Shown here: positions 9,361-17,392 of the stretch, piece after piece
How the letters are laid out: the number at the start of each line of letters is the position of its first letter
How positions within the stretch are numbered: the first letter of the stretch is position 1
Source of the DNA: Clostridiales bacterium
GTDB taxonomy: Bacteria; Bacillota; Clostridia; Christensenellales; Aristaeellaceae
Reading direction: 5' to 3'
DNA: 64,000 nucleotides
Assembly: GCA_024684375.1 (NCBI GenBank)
Contig: JAIKWZ010000019.1
Span: 1 to 64,000 of the forward strand
Translations under genes and position numbers: made by a program
The notes under the pieces: generated by a model
Seen by the model: only the letters and a program-made list of their open reading frames with translations
What the model was told of the DNA's origin: nothing
Databases searched by the model: none

Positions 9361-9363
9361 AAT
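9335..9363 (+). promoter_or_regulatory. Consensus sigma-A promoter of the XRE-ImmA pair
   Basis: TTGACA (9335-9340), a 17-bp spacer and TATAAT (9358-9363) match the sigma-A consensus perfectly. A promoter this strong is normally held under repression, in line with the operator repeat overlapping it. Confidence 0.85.
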
Positions 9364-9391
9364 GGTCACGTACTGGAAAGAGGGGGGCAGC

Positions 9392-9763
9392 ATGGACATA
9401 GACAGCTTCGGGAGCTACCTGGCCTTTATGCGTCAAAGAAAGGGCTTGAGTCAGAGAGCGACGGCGCAGAAGCTTGGCATTTCCCCCATGTACCTGTCAG
9501 ACGTTGAAAATGGCAAGCGCAGCGCGTTCGCGCTGGAAAAGCTGCGCAGGTTCGCGTCTGTTGCGGAGCTGTCCGCGGAAGAGACGTGCCGCCTGTTCGA
9601 TCTGGCAGGAAAAAACCGGGGCGAAGTCTCGCCTGATGTGAATGAGTATTTATGCTCGAACACTTACGTGTACAGCGCGCTGCGCACTGCTAAGAGCCTG
9701 AATGCCGACCGGGATGACTGGGCGAAGATGCTGGAAGAATTGAGACAGAGGAAGGGAAAATAA
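9392..9763 (+). CDS. XRE-family transcriptional regulator (ImmR-like)
   Basis: This 123-residue protein has an N-terminal helix-turn-helix (about 5-65) with SQRATAQKLGISPMYLSDVENGKR as its core, and a short helical tail. The start is set by the promoter, which ends at 9363, and by the GAGGGGGG ribosome binding site; an upstream in-frame start would lie inside the promoter. The next gene, for an ImmA/IrrE peptidase, begins 1 base after the stop. In mobile elements such as ICEBs1, a repressor (ImmR) and a metalloprotease that cuts it (ImmA) form exactly this pair. Self-regulation through the 18-bp repeats upstream is inferred. Confidence 0.85.
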   Translation: MDIDSFGSYLAFMRQRKGLSQRATAQKLGISPMYLSDVENGKRSAFALEKLRRFASVAELSAEETCRLFDLAGKNRGEVSPDVNEYLCSNTYVYSALRTAKSLNADRDDWAKMLEELRQRKGK

Positions 9764-9764
9764 G

Positions 9765-10460
9765 ATGTACATCAACTTTGAGACTGATCCCGCGTGCGTA
9801 CCATACTTAAGCAGCGGCTTTATAGACGAGTTCTGCGACGACCTGGTCGCCCGTTTCGACAAAGGAGTCGCCCTCGACCTGCACCCCCTGGATATAGACG
9901 AATTCGCCGTGCGCCATATGGGTCTGAGGCCTGTGTACAAGCATATGTCCTGCAATTTCAGCGTGCTGGGCGCCATGCTGTTTGAGGACACAGACAGCTT
10001 CCCTGTCTACGATCCTAAGCGCAACCGCGCCGAATATTCCAGTGCGAAAGAGGGCGACATCGTGCTGGAAAAAAGGCTGCTCGAGGCCAATCAGAATGAC
10101 CGTCTTCGCTTTACCATGGCTCATGAAGTGGGTCACGCGCTGTGGCACGGACTGTACTATAATTCTCTCAAAAAACGCGGGCGCGGAGTCAGCGGATATA
10201 TGCTCTGCGGACGAAGGAACCTGCTGAGCACGGACGAGAGCGTTGCGCGCCTTTCCCGCAGCGGACTGATCGAATACCAAGCCAACCGTTCCGCCTCCGC
10301 CCTGCTCATGCCCAAAAGCGCGGTAAAACGGCTGTACGGCAGGCTTGGCGTCCCCGAAACGCCCGATGAAAAGGACGACCTCGTCATTTACACAGCCGCA
10401 GCCTTTCGCGTGAGCGATTTTGCCGCAAAGGTGCGGCTCAGGGATCTTGGAATGCTCTAA
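9765..10460 (+). CDS. ImmA/IrrE family metallopeptidase
   Basis: The zinc-binding motif HEVGH lies at 120-124 in TMAHEVGHALWH, and a likely third ligand is Glu170 in LIEYQANRSASALLMP; both are typical of the COG2856 (ImmA/IrrE) family. The family cuts a cognate repressor after a stress signal and so switches on its target genes. The gene is 1 base after the XRE gene, hence co-translated and probably matched to it as protease and substrate. At 231 residues it is longer than the smallest ImmA proteins, with an extra N-terminal segment (about 1-60). The S24 repressor across the promoter region could be a second target. Confidence 0.87.
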   Translation: MYINFETDPACVPYLSSGFIDEFCDDLVARFDKGVALDLHPLDIDEFAVRHMGLRPVYKHMSCNFSVLGAMLFEDTDSFPVYDPKRNRAEYSSAKEGDIVLEKRLLEANQNDRLRFTMAHEVGHALWHGLYYNSLKKRGRGVSGYMLCGRRNLLSTDESVARLSRSGLIEYQANRSASALLMPKSAVKRLYGRLGVPETPDEKDDLVIYTAAAFRVSDFAAKVRLRDLGML

Positions 10461-10481
10461 GCCTCTTTTTGAGTACGGGGC

Positions 10482-10510
10482 TTGAACGGAGACTCCGTGT
10501 GTGGTATATT
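10482..10510 (+). promoter_or_regulatory. Sigma-A promoter of the peroxiredoxin gene
   Basis: TTGAAC (10482-10487), a 17-bp spacer and TATATT (10505-10510) lie just upstream of an AAGGAGG ribosome binding site. Confidence 0.7.
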
Positions 10511-10532
10511 ATGCTTATAAGGAGGTTTGCTT

Positions 10533-11009
10533 ATGGAGTTAAAGATCGGTTCCCCGGCGCCGGAGTTTTGTCTTGCCGACGATTCCGGGAATGAGCGTTC
10601 CCTTGCTGACTTCGCCGGCAAAAAGCTGGTCATCTTCTTTTACGCAAAAGACAACACTGCCGGCTGCACCTGTCAGGTACAGGGCTATGGGGAGCTTTAC
10701 GGTGGATTCAGGCAGCTGGGTTACGAAGTCGTTGGCGTCAGCCGTGACAGCGCGGCTTCTCACTTACGCTTTAAAGAAAAGCTTTCCCTCCCCTATGCCC
10801 TGCTTTCCGACCCGGAAAAGACGGCCCATGAAGCTTACGGCGTGTGGAAGGAAAAGACCATGTACGGCAAAAAGAGCATGGGCACTGAACGTTCGTCCTT
10901 CGTGATAGACGAAAACGGCAGATTATTGGGTATTTTCAGGAAAGTAAACGCCAAAGCAAATCCCGGCGAAATGCTCGCATTCTGTGCACAGCAGCAAAAA
11001 GGACTGTAG
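10533..11009 (+). CDS. bcp: Peroxiredoxin, Bcp/PrxQ-type thiol peroxidase
   Basis: The protein (158 residues) has the AhpC/TSA fold: an LKIGSPAPEFCLADDSG start, then KLVIFFYAKDNTAGCTCQ around the peroxidatic cysteine. It should reduce hydrogen peroxide and organic peroxides with thioredoxin-like partners. Canonical Bcp reads TPGCTxEAC, with the resolving cysteine five residues after the first. Here the second cysteine is two residues away (CTC) and the following position is not cysteine, so the resolving mechanism may differ. The start is fixed by AAGGAGG 7 bases upstream. The gene has its own promoter and terminator, so it is a single-gene unit. Confidence 0.9.
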   Translation: MELKIGSPAPEFCLADDSGNERSLADFAGKKLVIFFYAKDNTAGCTCQVQGYGELYGGFRQLGYEVVGVSRDSAASHLRFKEKLSLPYALLSDPEKTAHEAYGVWKEKTMYGKKSMGTERSSFVIDENGRLLGIFRKVNAKANPGEMLAFCAQQQKGL

Positions 11010-11030
11010 CTCATTTCCTCAAATTGTTAT

Positions 11031-11064
11031 GGCCCCCGCTGAAAAACACAGCGGGGGCCATTTT
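11031..11064 (+). terminator. Intrinsic terminator after the peroxiredoxin gene
   Basis: The 10-bp perfect stem GGCCCCCGCT/AGCGGGGGCC with a 9-base loop is followed by ATTTTAAT. It is 22 bases after the stop. Confidence 0.85.
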
Positions 11065-11159
11065 AATCTCATCACGAACGCCTGTAAGGCCGACCGTTTG
11101 AAACAGCGCGTTATTCGCCCTTTCAGCGGACAGCCTCCGAATTTGGCACAATGCTTTTT

Positions 11160-11963
11160 TTACGGTTTTATTCCCGCTTCCGCCAGAGCGGTCAGCGCGC
11201 GCAGCCGGATGCCGCGCTCCAGCTCCCAGCATTTGTCCACCGAGCAGAAGCACTCTATCCGGCAGGTGGCCGCGCCCCTGTCCATGGATATATAGCCCTT
11301 CACCACAGGGTCTTCGGAAATGTAGTCAAACTCCTCGTTGGCCCGGCGCATGGCCTGCCTTAACACGTCCAGCGCCTTTTCGTAGTCCTGACCGTGGGCC
11401 ACCGTAACGTCCACTACCGCGCAACGGTAATCGCTGGTCATGTTCATGACCGTGCGTATCTCACCGTTGGGGATCACGTACACGGAGCCGTTTACCGCCC
11501 TCAAGGTAGTCGTGCGCAGCGCTACGTTCTCTATCCTGCCCGTCTGACCCGCCACGGTGACTATATCCCCCACGTTGCAGCTGCCCTCAAACCACAGGAA
11601 CATTCCGCTGATGATATCTTTGATCAGCGTCTGGCAGCCGAACGCCAGCGCAAAACCGCTGAATCCGGCAAGGGCGATCAGGCTCGCAACATCCACGCCC
11701 AGCGTACTGAGCGCGGTAAGCACTATTGCAAAGTACATCACCACGTTGAACAGGCTCGTGGTAAGGTACTGTACCGTATCGCCCCGTGTGTTGGAACCGT
11801 GCTTCTGTCTGTATCTGATAAAGATCCGCTTAAGCAGACGCCTGCCCAGGCGCAGAAGCACGTAGCCCACCGCCAGCACCAGCAGTGCCGCGCCGACGCG
11901 GGTCAACGTTTTGGGGAGCTTATCCACGAACTCGTTTGCCGCGCTCGTCATTTTTTCCAGCAT
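11160..11963 (-). CDS. mscS: Small-conductance mechanosensitive channel, MscS family
   Basis: This 267-residue protein has three predicted membrane helices (about 19-40, 70-90 and 96-120). The last is the Gly/Ala-rich pore helix GFSGFALAFGCQTLIKDIISG, followed by the beta domain FEGSCNVGDIVTV and IPNGEI, both typical of MscS. The channel releases solutes during osmotic downshock. The start is chosen at MLEKMTSAANE because GGAGG lies 6 bases before it; a further upstream ATG would add 13 residues that do not look like part of the protein. It lies downstream of potD, beyond a terminator. Confidence 0.92.
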   Translation of the reverse strand: MLEKMTSAANEFVDKLPKTLTRVGAALLVLAVGYVLLRLGRRLLKRIFIRYRQKHGSNTRGDTVQYLTTSLFNVVMYFAIVLTALSTLGVDVASLIALAGFSGFALAFGCQTLIKDIISGMFLWFEGSCNVGDIVTVAGQTGRIENVALRTTTLRAVNGSVYVIPNGEIRTVMNMTSDYRCAVVDVTVAHGQDYEKALDVLRQAMRRANEEFDYISEDPVVKGYISMDRGAATCRIECFCSVDKCWELERGIRLRALTALAEAGIKP

Positions 11964-12010
11964 TATAGCCTCCGAACAGCGAATTGACCGCTTATGCTTC
12001 AAACAACACG

Positions 12011-12049
12011 GGGTGGGACCGAGGGGTCATTCCCTCTACGATCCCACCC
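12011..12049 (-). terminator. Hairpin terminator after potD
   Basis: On the minus strand GGGTGGGA pairs with TCCCACCC around a 23-base loop, followed by a T-rich stretch (GTGTTGTTTG). It ends the pot operon; the T tract is imperfect, so some read-through into mscS is possible. Confidence 0.6.
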
Positions 12050-12073
12050 GCGCTCAGCTTGTTTTCTGCGTGA

Positions 12074-13111
12074 TCAGGAACGGATCTCCATCCAATACTT
12101 GTTGTACACGTCCATGTAGTCCATTATGTCGTGGAAGAAGTCGCAGCGGGCGATGATCTCCTGACTGGGGTTGACGGCGGGATTGGCCGCCTCTTCCTCG
12201 TCCAGGCCTTCCACCACCTGGCGGATGGGAGAGCAATAGTGGATGTAGTCGTAGTTGCGCTGGGCGATGTCCTCGCGGCACAGGAAGTCGATGAACTTCA
12301 TGGCAGCCTCAGCGTTCTCGCTGGTCTTGGGTATGCACAGCGCGTCGATCCACACGTTGGAGCCTTCCTCGGGCACCACGTAGACCAGGGAGTCGTTGTC
12401 CTCGATGGCGTACATGGCATCGCCGGACCACATCACGGCCATGGCAGCCTCGCCGCCCACCATCTTGTCTTTAACTTCGTCTACCAGATAGCCCTGCACG
12501 ATGCCGTCCTGCTTCTGCTTGATGAGCAGGTCGCGCACCTTGCCAAGCGCTTCCTCGCTGCGCTCGTTCAGGTTGTAGCCCAGGAACTTCAGGGTAACGC
12601 CCATGGTGTCGCGGATGGAATCCAGCATGAACACGTCCCTTTTGTACTGGGGATCGAACAGGCTGGACCATGAAGTTATCTCCTCGTCCACGTACTCGGT
12701 GTTGTAAAGTATGCCCACGGTGCCCCACATATACGGCACGGAGTAGAGGTTGCCCACGTCGTAATCCGCCGTCCACATGTTGTCCAGCAGGTTGGCTTTT
12801 GCGTTGGGCATTTTTTCAAAGTCCATGGGAGTCAGCATGTCGTCCTTGATGAGGCGCTCGATGATGTAGTCGCTGGGCACGATGATATCGTACTTGCCGC
12901 CGCCAGTGGTCATCTTGACGTACATTTCCTCCACGGTGGTGAACATCACGTAATCCACCTTGATGCCGGTCTCTGCGGTAAAGTCATCCAGCACGGATTC
13001 GTCGATGTAGTCGTACCAGTTGTACACGGTCAGAGTGCCTTCGGCGCGGGCCGCTATGGGCAGGGCGCACAGCGCGAGCGCGATGACCAGAACGAGAGAA
13101 AGCTTCTTCAT
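12074..13111 (-). CDS. potD: Spermidine/putrescine ABC transporter, binding protein
   Basis: The protein (345 residues) has a signal peptide ending near ARAEG, then the typical PotD opening LTVYNWYDYIDES, with the family's VPSDYIIERL and WSGDAMYAIE segments. It should bind polyamines outside the membrane and pass them to PotBC. No lipobox cysteine is present, which is unusual for a Gram-positive binding protein, so anchoring is unclear. AAAGGAGG precedes the ATG. The gene is last in the potABCD operon, 17 bases after potC. Confidence 0.93.
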   Translation of the reverse strand: MKKLSLVLVIALALCALPIAARAEGTLTVYNWYDYIDESVLDDFTAETGIKVDYVMFTTVEEMYVKMTTGGGKYDIIVPSDYIIERLIKDDMLTPMDFEKMPNAKANLLDNMWTADYDVGNLYSVPYMWGTVGILYNTEYVDEEITSWSSLFDPQYKRDVFMLDSIRDTMGVTLKFLGYNLNERSEEALGKVRDLLIKQKQDGIVQGYLVDEVKDKMVGGEAAMAVMWSGDAMYAIEDNDSLVYVVPEEGSNVWIDALCIPKTSENAEAAMKFIDFLCREDIAQRNYDYIHYCSPIRQVVEGLDEEEAANPAVNPSQEIIARCDFFHDIMDYMDVYNKYWMEIRS

Positions 13112-13128
13112 GGGGTTACCTCCTTTTA

Positions 13129-13908
13129 TCAGCCGATGTTCTCAAGGGTGGTGCGCTTGTTTATAACTATGAGCAATGCGAGCACTGTGATAAACATTAT
13201 TGTGGACAGGGCGTACATGTCGGGTTTTACACCCCGCTTGGCCGCGGAGTAGATCAGCGTGGACAGGTTCTGCGCCTTGTCTGTGGTAAAGTAGCTGATC
13301 ACGAAGTCGTCAAGTGACATGGTAAGCGCCAGCAGGCCGCCGGTTATGATGCCGGGGCTGATCTCCGGGATTATCACCTTCGTGATAGCCTTCATGGGCT
13401 TGCAGCCCAGGTCCAGCGCGGCCTCGTAAGTGTTGGGATCCATCTGTTTCAGCTTAGGCAGCACCGAGAACAGCACGTATGGCGTATCGAAGGTGATGTG
13501 CGCCAGTATCATCGTGAACATGCCCCTGTCCAGTTTGATGAACACGAACATCATCATGAGGCTTATGCCGGTGACTATGTCGGGCATGGTCATGGGCAGG
13601 TAGCTCAGGTTCAGCAAAGTAGTCGCCCAGCCTTTTTTGCAGGCGTGGATGCCTATGGCGCCCAAAGTGCCCAGTATCACGCTCACCACGGTGGCGATCA
13701 CGGCCACAGTCAGGGTCACCCGCAGCGCTTCCATTATGGCCTCGTTTTTGAACAGCTCCTGGTACCACTTAAAGGAGAAACCCTCCCACTTAGAGCGGCT
13801 TTTGCCCGCGTTGAACGAAAAGGCGATCATTATCGCGATCGGCGAATACAAAAACAGCAGTATCAGCGCCAGGTAGGAGCCTTTCAGGCCTTTGAAAAAC
13901 TTCTTCAC
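13129..13908 (-). CDS. potC: Spermidine/putrescine ABC transporter permease PotC
   Basis: This 259-residue membrane protein has six predicted helices and the binding-protein-dependent permease loop (EAALDLGCKPMKAITKVIIPEISPG) that contacts the ATPase. It starts with GTG, which overlaps the potB stop as GTGA, so translation is coupled. It pairs with PotB to make the channel for polyamine uptake. Confidence 0.93.
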   Translation of the reverse strand: MKKFFKGLKGSYLALILLFLYSPIAIMIAFSFNAGKSRSKWEGFSFKWYQELFKNEAIMEALRVTLTVAVIATVVSVILGTLGAIGIHACKKGWATTLLNLSYLPMTMPDIVTGISLMMMFVFIKLDRGMFTMILAHITFDTPYVLFSVLPKLKQMDPNTYEAALDLGCKPMKAITKVIIPEISPGIITGGLLALTMSLDDFVISYFTTDKAQNLSTLIYSAAKRGVKPDMYALSTIMFITVLALLIVINKRTTLENIG

Positions 13909-14723
13909 CAGTTGTCGCTCCTTTCGCTCTTATTCGTGTCCAGACGGTTGAGCAGGCCTATAGAGATGAGTATCAGCACCGTCATGAACAGGCTCAGGGA
14001 GCTGCCAAACGACCAGTCGTTGGCCACCATGTACTGGTTTTCGATCACGTCACCCATGAGCATGAAGTTGCCGCTGCCCAGGAGCTTGCTTATGGCAAAG
14101 GTGGTGACCGAAGGCATGAATACCATGGTTATGCCGCTGATCACGCCGCTCATGGACAGCGGGAGCGTGACCTTCAAAAACACACGGGCGGGGTTCGCGC
14201 CAAGGTCCTGCGCCGCCTCTATCACCCGCTGGTCCATCTTTTTTAGCGAAGTGTGTATGGGGAGCACCATGAATGGCAGATAGTTGTACACCATGCCGTA
14301 GAGCACCGCGCCCTCCGTGCCGATCATGTTCCACCTGTCAAAGCCCAGGGCGGTCACGATAGCGTTTATGATGCCGTTCCTCTCCAGCAGGGACATCGAC
14401 GCGTAAGTCCTCAGCAGGAAGTTCATCCACATAGGCAGCAGGATCAGCACGAACAGGGTCTTGTACTTGGAAAAATCCTTGCTGGCCAGGAAGTACGCGC
14501 AGGGATAGCCCAACAGCACACACAGCACCGTGCACTCCAGAGCCAGCTTCACGCTGCGCCACAGCACCTTCATGTAAGTGCCCTCGAAGCAGCGTGTGAT
14601 ATTGTCTATGGTGAAGGCCCCCGTATTGTCCTGAAACGCGTACAGCGCCACGAACACTATTGGAAAGATCGTGAACATGATCATCCACAGCGCGTAGGGC
14701 CCGGAAAAGAAGCTTCGCTTCAT
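13905..14723 (-). CDS. potB: Spermidine/putrescine ABC transporter permease PotB
   Basis: The protein has 272 residues and six predicted helices, with the permease loop [25 protein letters not shown]. The start [13 protein letters not shown] overlaps the potA stop as ATGA; a longer frame upstream only reads through potA in another phase. It forms the transmembrane pore with PotC. Confidence 0.93.
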   Translation of the reverse strand: MKRSFFSGPYALWMIMFTIFPIVFVALYAFQDNTGAFTIDNITRCFEGTYMKVLWRSVKLALECTVLCVLLGYPCAYFLASKDFSKYKTLFVLILLPMWMNFLLRTYASMSLLERNGIINAIVTALGFDRWNMIGTEGAVLYGMVYNYLPFMVLPIHTSLKKMDQRVIEAAQDLGANPARVFLKVTLPLSMSGVISGITMVFMPSVTTFAISKLLGSGNFMLMGDVIENQYMVANDWSFGSSLSLFMTVLILISIGLLNRLDTNKSERSDNW

Positions 14724-15838
14724 GCCTGCGCCTCCGCTGTTTTGTCTTCCAAAGCCATTTTGCGCATGATGTGTATGTTGCTCGGGATTATGCTCATGCC
14801 CACTTCGGAGCCGACCGGGAACATGGTGGTCGAGTGCACCTTCCACCTGAAGCCGCCCGATGAGATCATCATTTCGTAATGCACGCCTTTGAAAAGGACG
14901 CTTTCGACCATTCCTGTCAGCATGCCCACGTCCGCGCCCACCAGCATGACGTCCTCAGGGCGCACCACCATGTCTACTGGCACGTTTTCGCCGAAGCCCT
15001 CGTCCACGCACTCGAACACTCTGCCCGCCGCCTGCACCTCGAAATCCTTCAGCATCACCGCGTCAAGTATGTTGCTTTCACCGATAAAGTTTGCAACGAA
15101 AGCGTTTTTGGGCTCGTCGTATATGCTTTTGCCGTCCCCTATCTGCTGTATGGAGCCGTGGTTCATGACCACGATCGTGTCGCTCATGGTGAGCGCTTCC
15201 TCCTGGTCATGGGTAACGTAGATGAAGGTGATGCCCAGCTGCTGCTGCATGCTCTTGAGCTCCAGCTGCATTTCTCGCCTGAGCTTCAGATCCAGCGCGC
15301 CAAGAGGTTCGTCAAGCAGGAGCACCTCAGGCTCGTTCACCAGCGCGCGGGCGATGGCGATACGCTGCTGCTGACCGCCGCTTAACGCGTCCACGGATCG
15401 ATTGGCATACTGCTCCATTTTGACGAGTTTGAGCATCTTCTCGACCCGACGGGCGATCTCGCGCTTGACCTGGCGGCGGGTGGGCTTTTCCACTCCCGGC
15501 AGCAGTTCGGCAGGCGATTTCAGCTTGAGCCCGAAGGCGATGTTGTTGAACACGTTCATGTGGGTGAACAAGGCGTATTTCTGAAACACCGTGTTGACCC
15601 TGCGCTTGTAGGGCGGGATGCCGCTCAAGTCCGTGCCGTCAAAGATCAGTTCACCAGAATCCGCGTTCTCAAACCCGCCGATAATCCTCAGCATCGTGGT
15701 TTTGCCGCAGCCGCTGGGCCCAAGCAGGGTGACGAATTCCTTTCTGCGGATGTACAGGTTTATGTCCTTGAGTACCTGGGTATCTCCGAAGGACTTGCAA
15801 ATATGTTTCAGTTCAATAAGTTTTACGTCGTCCGGCAT
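14720..15838 (-). CDS. potA: Spermidine/putrescine ABC transporter ATP-binding protein
   Basis: The ATPase (372 residues) has Walker [10 protein letters not shown] near 39, the Q-loop region, signature LSGGQQQR, Walker [12 protein letters not shown] and the switch THDQEEAL. The C-terminal 130 residues form a TOBE-like regulatory domain, as in PotA and MalK. GGGAGG precedes the ATG. It follows the cupin-XRE regulator gene by 17 bases and leads directly into potB, so one transcript should make the whole transporter. Confidence 0.95.
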   Translation of the reverse strand: MPDDVKLIELKHICKSFGDTQVLKDINLYIRRKEFVTLLGPSGCGKTTMLRIIGGFENADSGELIFDGTDLSGIPPYKRRVNTVFQKYALFTHMNVFNNIAFGLKLKSPAELLPGVEKPTRRQVKREIARRVEKMLKLVKMEQYANRSVDALSGGQQQRIAIARALVNEPEVLLLDEPLGALDLKLRREMQLELKSMQQQLGITFIYVTHDQEEALTMSDTIVVMNHGSIQQIGDGKSIYDEPKNAFVANFIGESNILDAVMLKDFEVQAAGRVFECVDEGFGENVPVDMVVRPEDVMLVGADVGMLTGMVESVLFKGVHYEMMISSGGFRWKVHSTTMFPVGSEVGMSIIPSNIHIMRKMALEDKTAEAQA

Positions 15839-15855
15839 GGTGTTTTCCTCCCGGC

Positions 15856-16401
15856 TCAGAATGTAGGCGGAGTGCTGACCCAGATAAAACGGCTGGCCGT
15901 TTTCCCGGTGTTGACTATCCTGTGAGGCAGATCGGGCTTGAAGCAGAAGCTTTCGCCTTTTTTGGCCTTCTCTCTGCGTTCGCCCAGCTCTATCACTATC
16001 TGGCCGCTGAGCACATAGCCCACCTCCTCGCCCTCGTGGGGATCCTGGAGCGAGGTAGCGCCCCCTGGACCCAGCTCCACCAGTATAGGTTCCATCTCGT
16101 TTTTCTGGGCGTCCGGCACCAGCCAGCTTATATGACCCCTGATGCCCTCATCGTCCTGCTTGACAGAGATGTCCTCTTCGCCGAAAACGATCTTCTCGCT
16201 GCCTGAGCGGGCGAAAAACCTGCCCAGGTCGCTGCCCAGAGCCACAAGCATGTCTTCCAGAGTAGCGATGGACGGAGAGGTCAGATCTCTTTCCACAAGC
16301 GAAATGAAGCCCTTGGACAGCTCGCACCTGTCAGCAAGCTCCTCCTGCGTGAGCCCTCTTTGCAGCCTTAAAAGCCGTATTCTCTCGCCGATAAGTTCCA
16401 C
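15856..16401 (-). CDS. XRE-cupin transcriptional regulator of the pot operon
   Basis: An N-terminal helix-turn-helix (about 3-62, [26 protein letters not shown]) is joined to a C-terminal cupin barrel (about 105-181) containing [14 protein letters not shown] and PHRIVNTG. This layout is that of PuuR-like regulators, which sense polyamines, and the gene heads the potABCD operon. The start is set at a GTG with GGAGG 8 bases upstream; an in-frame TTG farther up would add 18 residues but lacks a site. Polyamine as the ligand is inferred from the neighbours. Confidence 0.85.
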   Translation of the reverse strand: MELIGERIRLLRLQRGLTQEELADRCELSKGFISLVERDLTSPSIATLEDMLVALGSDLGRFFARSGSEKIVFGEEDISVKQDDEGIRGHISWLVPDAQKNEMEPILVELGPGGATSLQDPHEGEEVGYVLSGQIVIELGERREKAKKGESFCFKPDLPHRIVNTGKTASRFIWVSTPPTF

Positions 16402-16459
16402 TTCAGCGCCTCCGGAAACCGACCGCGGTTTAGTTTCGTTAAACTTCAAAATCAATTAC

Positions 16460-16489
16460 ATTAAACAACAGCGCATGCCCGTTTGTCAA
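16460..16489 (-). promoter_or_regulatory. Promoter of the pot operon
   Basis: On the minus strand TTGACA (16484-16489), an 18-bp spacer and TTTAAT (16460-16465). Two GTTTAA repeats (one overlapping the -10, one about 28 bp downstream) could be sites for the XRE-cupin regulator. Confidence 0.65.
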
Positions 16490-16578
16490 CTGTCTGCGCC
16501 TTTATCCCGTGTTAAATTTTATTGCACTCAAAGTTTAGTATGCTTAAATCCCCGCAGCGGGTTTTTGTTGTCTGATAC

Positions 16579-16607
16579 TTGAACGTCTTATGTTTTTCTG
16601 TTATAAT
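16579..16607 (+). promoter_or_regulatory. Sigma-A promoter of the ispD/tarI-lacZ operon
   Basis: TTGAAC (16579-16584), a 17-bp spacer and TATAAT (16602-16607) precede a GGGGAGG ribosome binding site and the first gene. Confidence 0.8.
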
Positions 16608-16648
16608 GTTAGAATAAAGAGTTAACATGAACGGGGAGGCGCGCAGCA

Positions 16649-17377
16649 ATGAAAAACATCGCCCTGATTTTTGCCGGAGGTACCGGTTCCCGCTTAAGCG
16701 GTGCCACTACTCCAAAGCAGTTCCTGGTGCTGTCGGGAAAGCCGATAATCATCCATACTCTGGAGTATTTCCAGCTCGCGCCCGGCATCGATTCCATCTG
16801 TGTGGTGTGTCTGGAGAACCGTATACCCCAGCTCAAACAGCTGATCAAGCGTTTCGACATCAGCAAGGTGAACATCGTCGTACCCGGCGGCGCCACCGGC
16901 ATGGACAGCATTTTCAACGGTCTCAAGGCCATAAGGGAAAGCGAGCGTGACACGAAGGACGTACTGGTGCTGCTGCATGACGGGGTCAGGCCCCTCATCG
17001 ACACGGACATAATCGAAAACGTGATCACCTGTGCCCGGGAAAACGGGAACGCCGTAACGGTTTCAGGCGTAGTCGAGACCATAATGACGCTTGGCCCTGA
17101 CGGACACATCGCCGACGTGGTGGACCGTTCCTCCGCCCGGAGGGTCAGGGCGCCCCAGGCGTTTTTCCTCGAGGATCTGTATTCCGCTCACGTCCGCGCC
17201 CGCGAGGAGGGCTATCTGACGGCGATAGACTCCGCCACCTTAATGAACCACTATGGGGCTACCCTTCATCCTGTGGAAGGGCCTATCGAAAACATCAAGA
17301 TCACCACCGCTTCGGATTTTTACATGGCCAGAGCCATACTGGACGCGCGGGAGAATTCCCAGATCTTCGGATTGTAA
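16649..17377 (+). CDS. IspD/TarI family cytidylyltransferase
   Basis: The 242-residue protein has the nucleotidyltransferase loop FAGGTGSRLSG with the conserved PKQFLVLSGKPI, then HDGVRPLI and ENIKITTASDF. The family makes CDP-methylerythritol (IspD, isoprenoid pathway) or CDP-ribitol (TarI, teichoic acid). The HDGVRPLI and MDSIFNGLKAI forms look closer to TarI-type than to classical IspD (usually DAARP), but I cannot decide. No tarJ or ispF gene is next to it. It is the first gene of an operon with lacZ, 15 bases apart, which is an unexpected partner. Confidence 0.8.
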   Translation: MKNIALIFAGGTGSRLSGATTPKQFLVLSGKPIIIHTLEYFQLAPGIDSICVVCLENRIPQLKQLIKRFDISKVNIVVPGGATGMDSIFNGLKAIRESERDTKDVLVLLHDGVRPLIDTDIIENVITCARENGNAVTVSGVVETIMTLGPDGHIADVVDRSSARRVRAPQAFFLEDLYSAHVRAREEGYLTAIDSATLMNHYGATLHPVEGPIENIKITTASDFYMARAILDARENSQIFGL

Positions 17378-17392
17378 TACGGGAGGCAGCGC

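Noticed and set aside
8455-10460. Prophage or integrative element around the repressor module
   Set aside because: No integrase, excisionase, structural or att-like genes or repeats are seen on either side; the neighbours are ordinary chromosomal genes.
16649-17377. Assigning the cytidylyltransferase firmly to isoprenoid synthesis (ispD)
   Set aside because: The motifs fit TarI-type at least as well, and no ispF or tarJ neighbour decides it.
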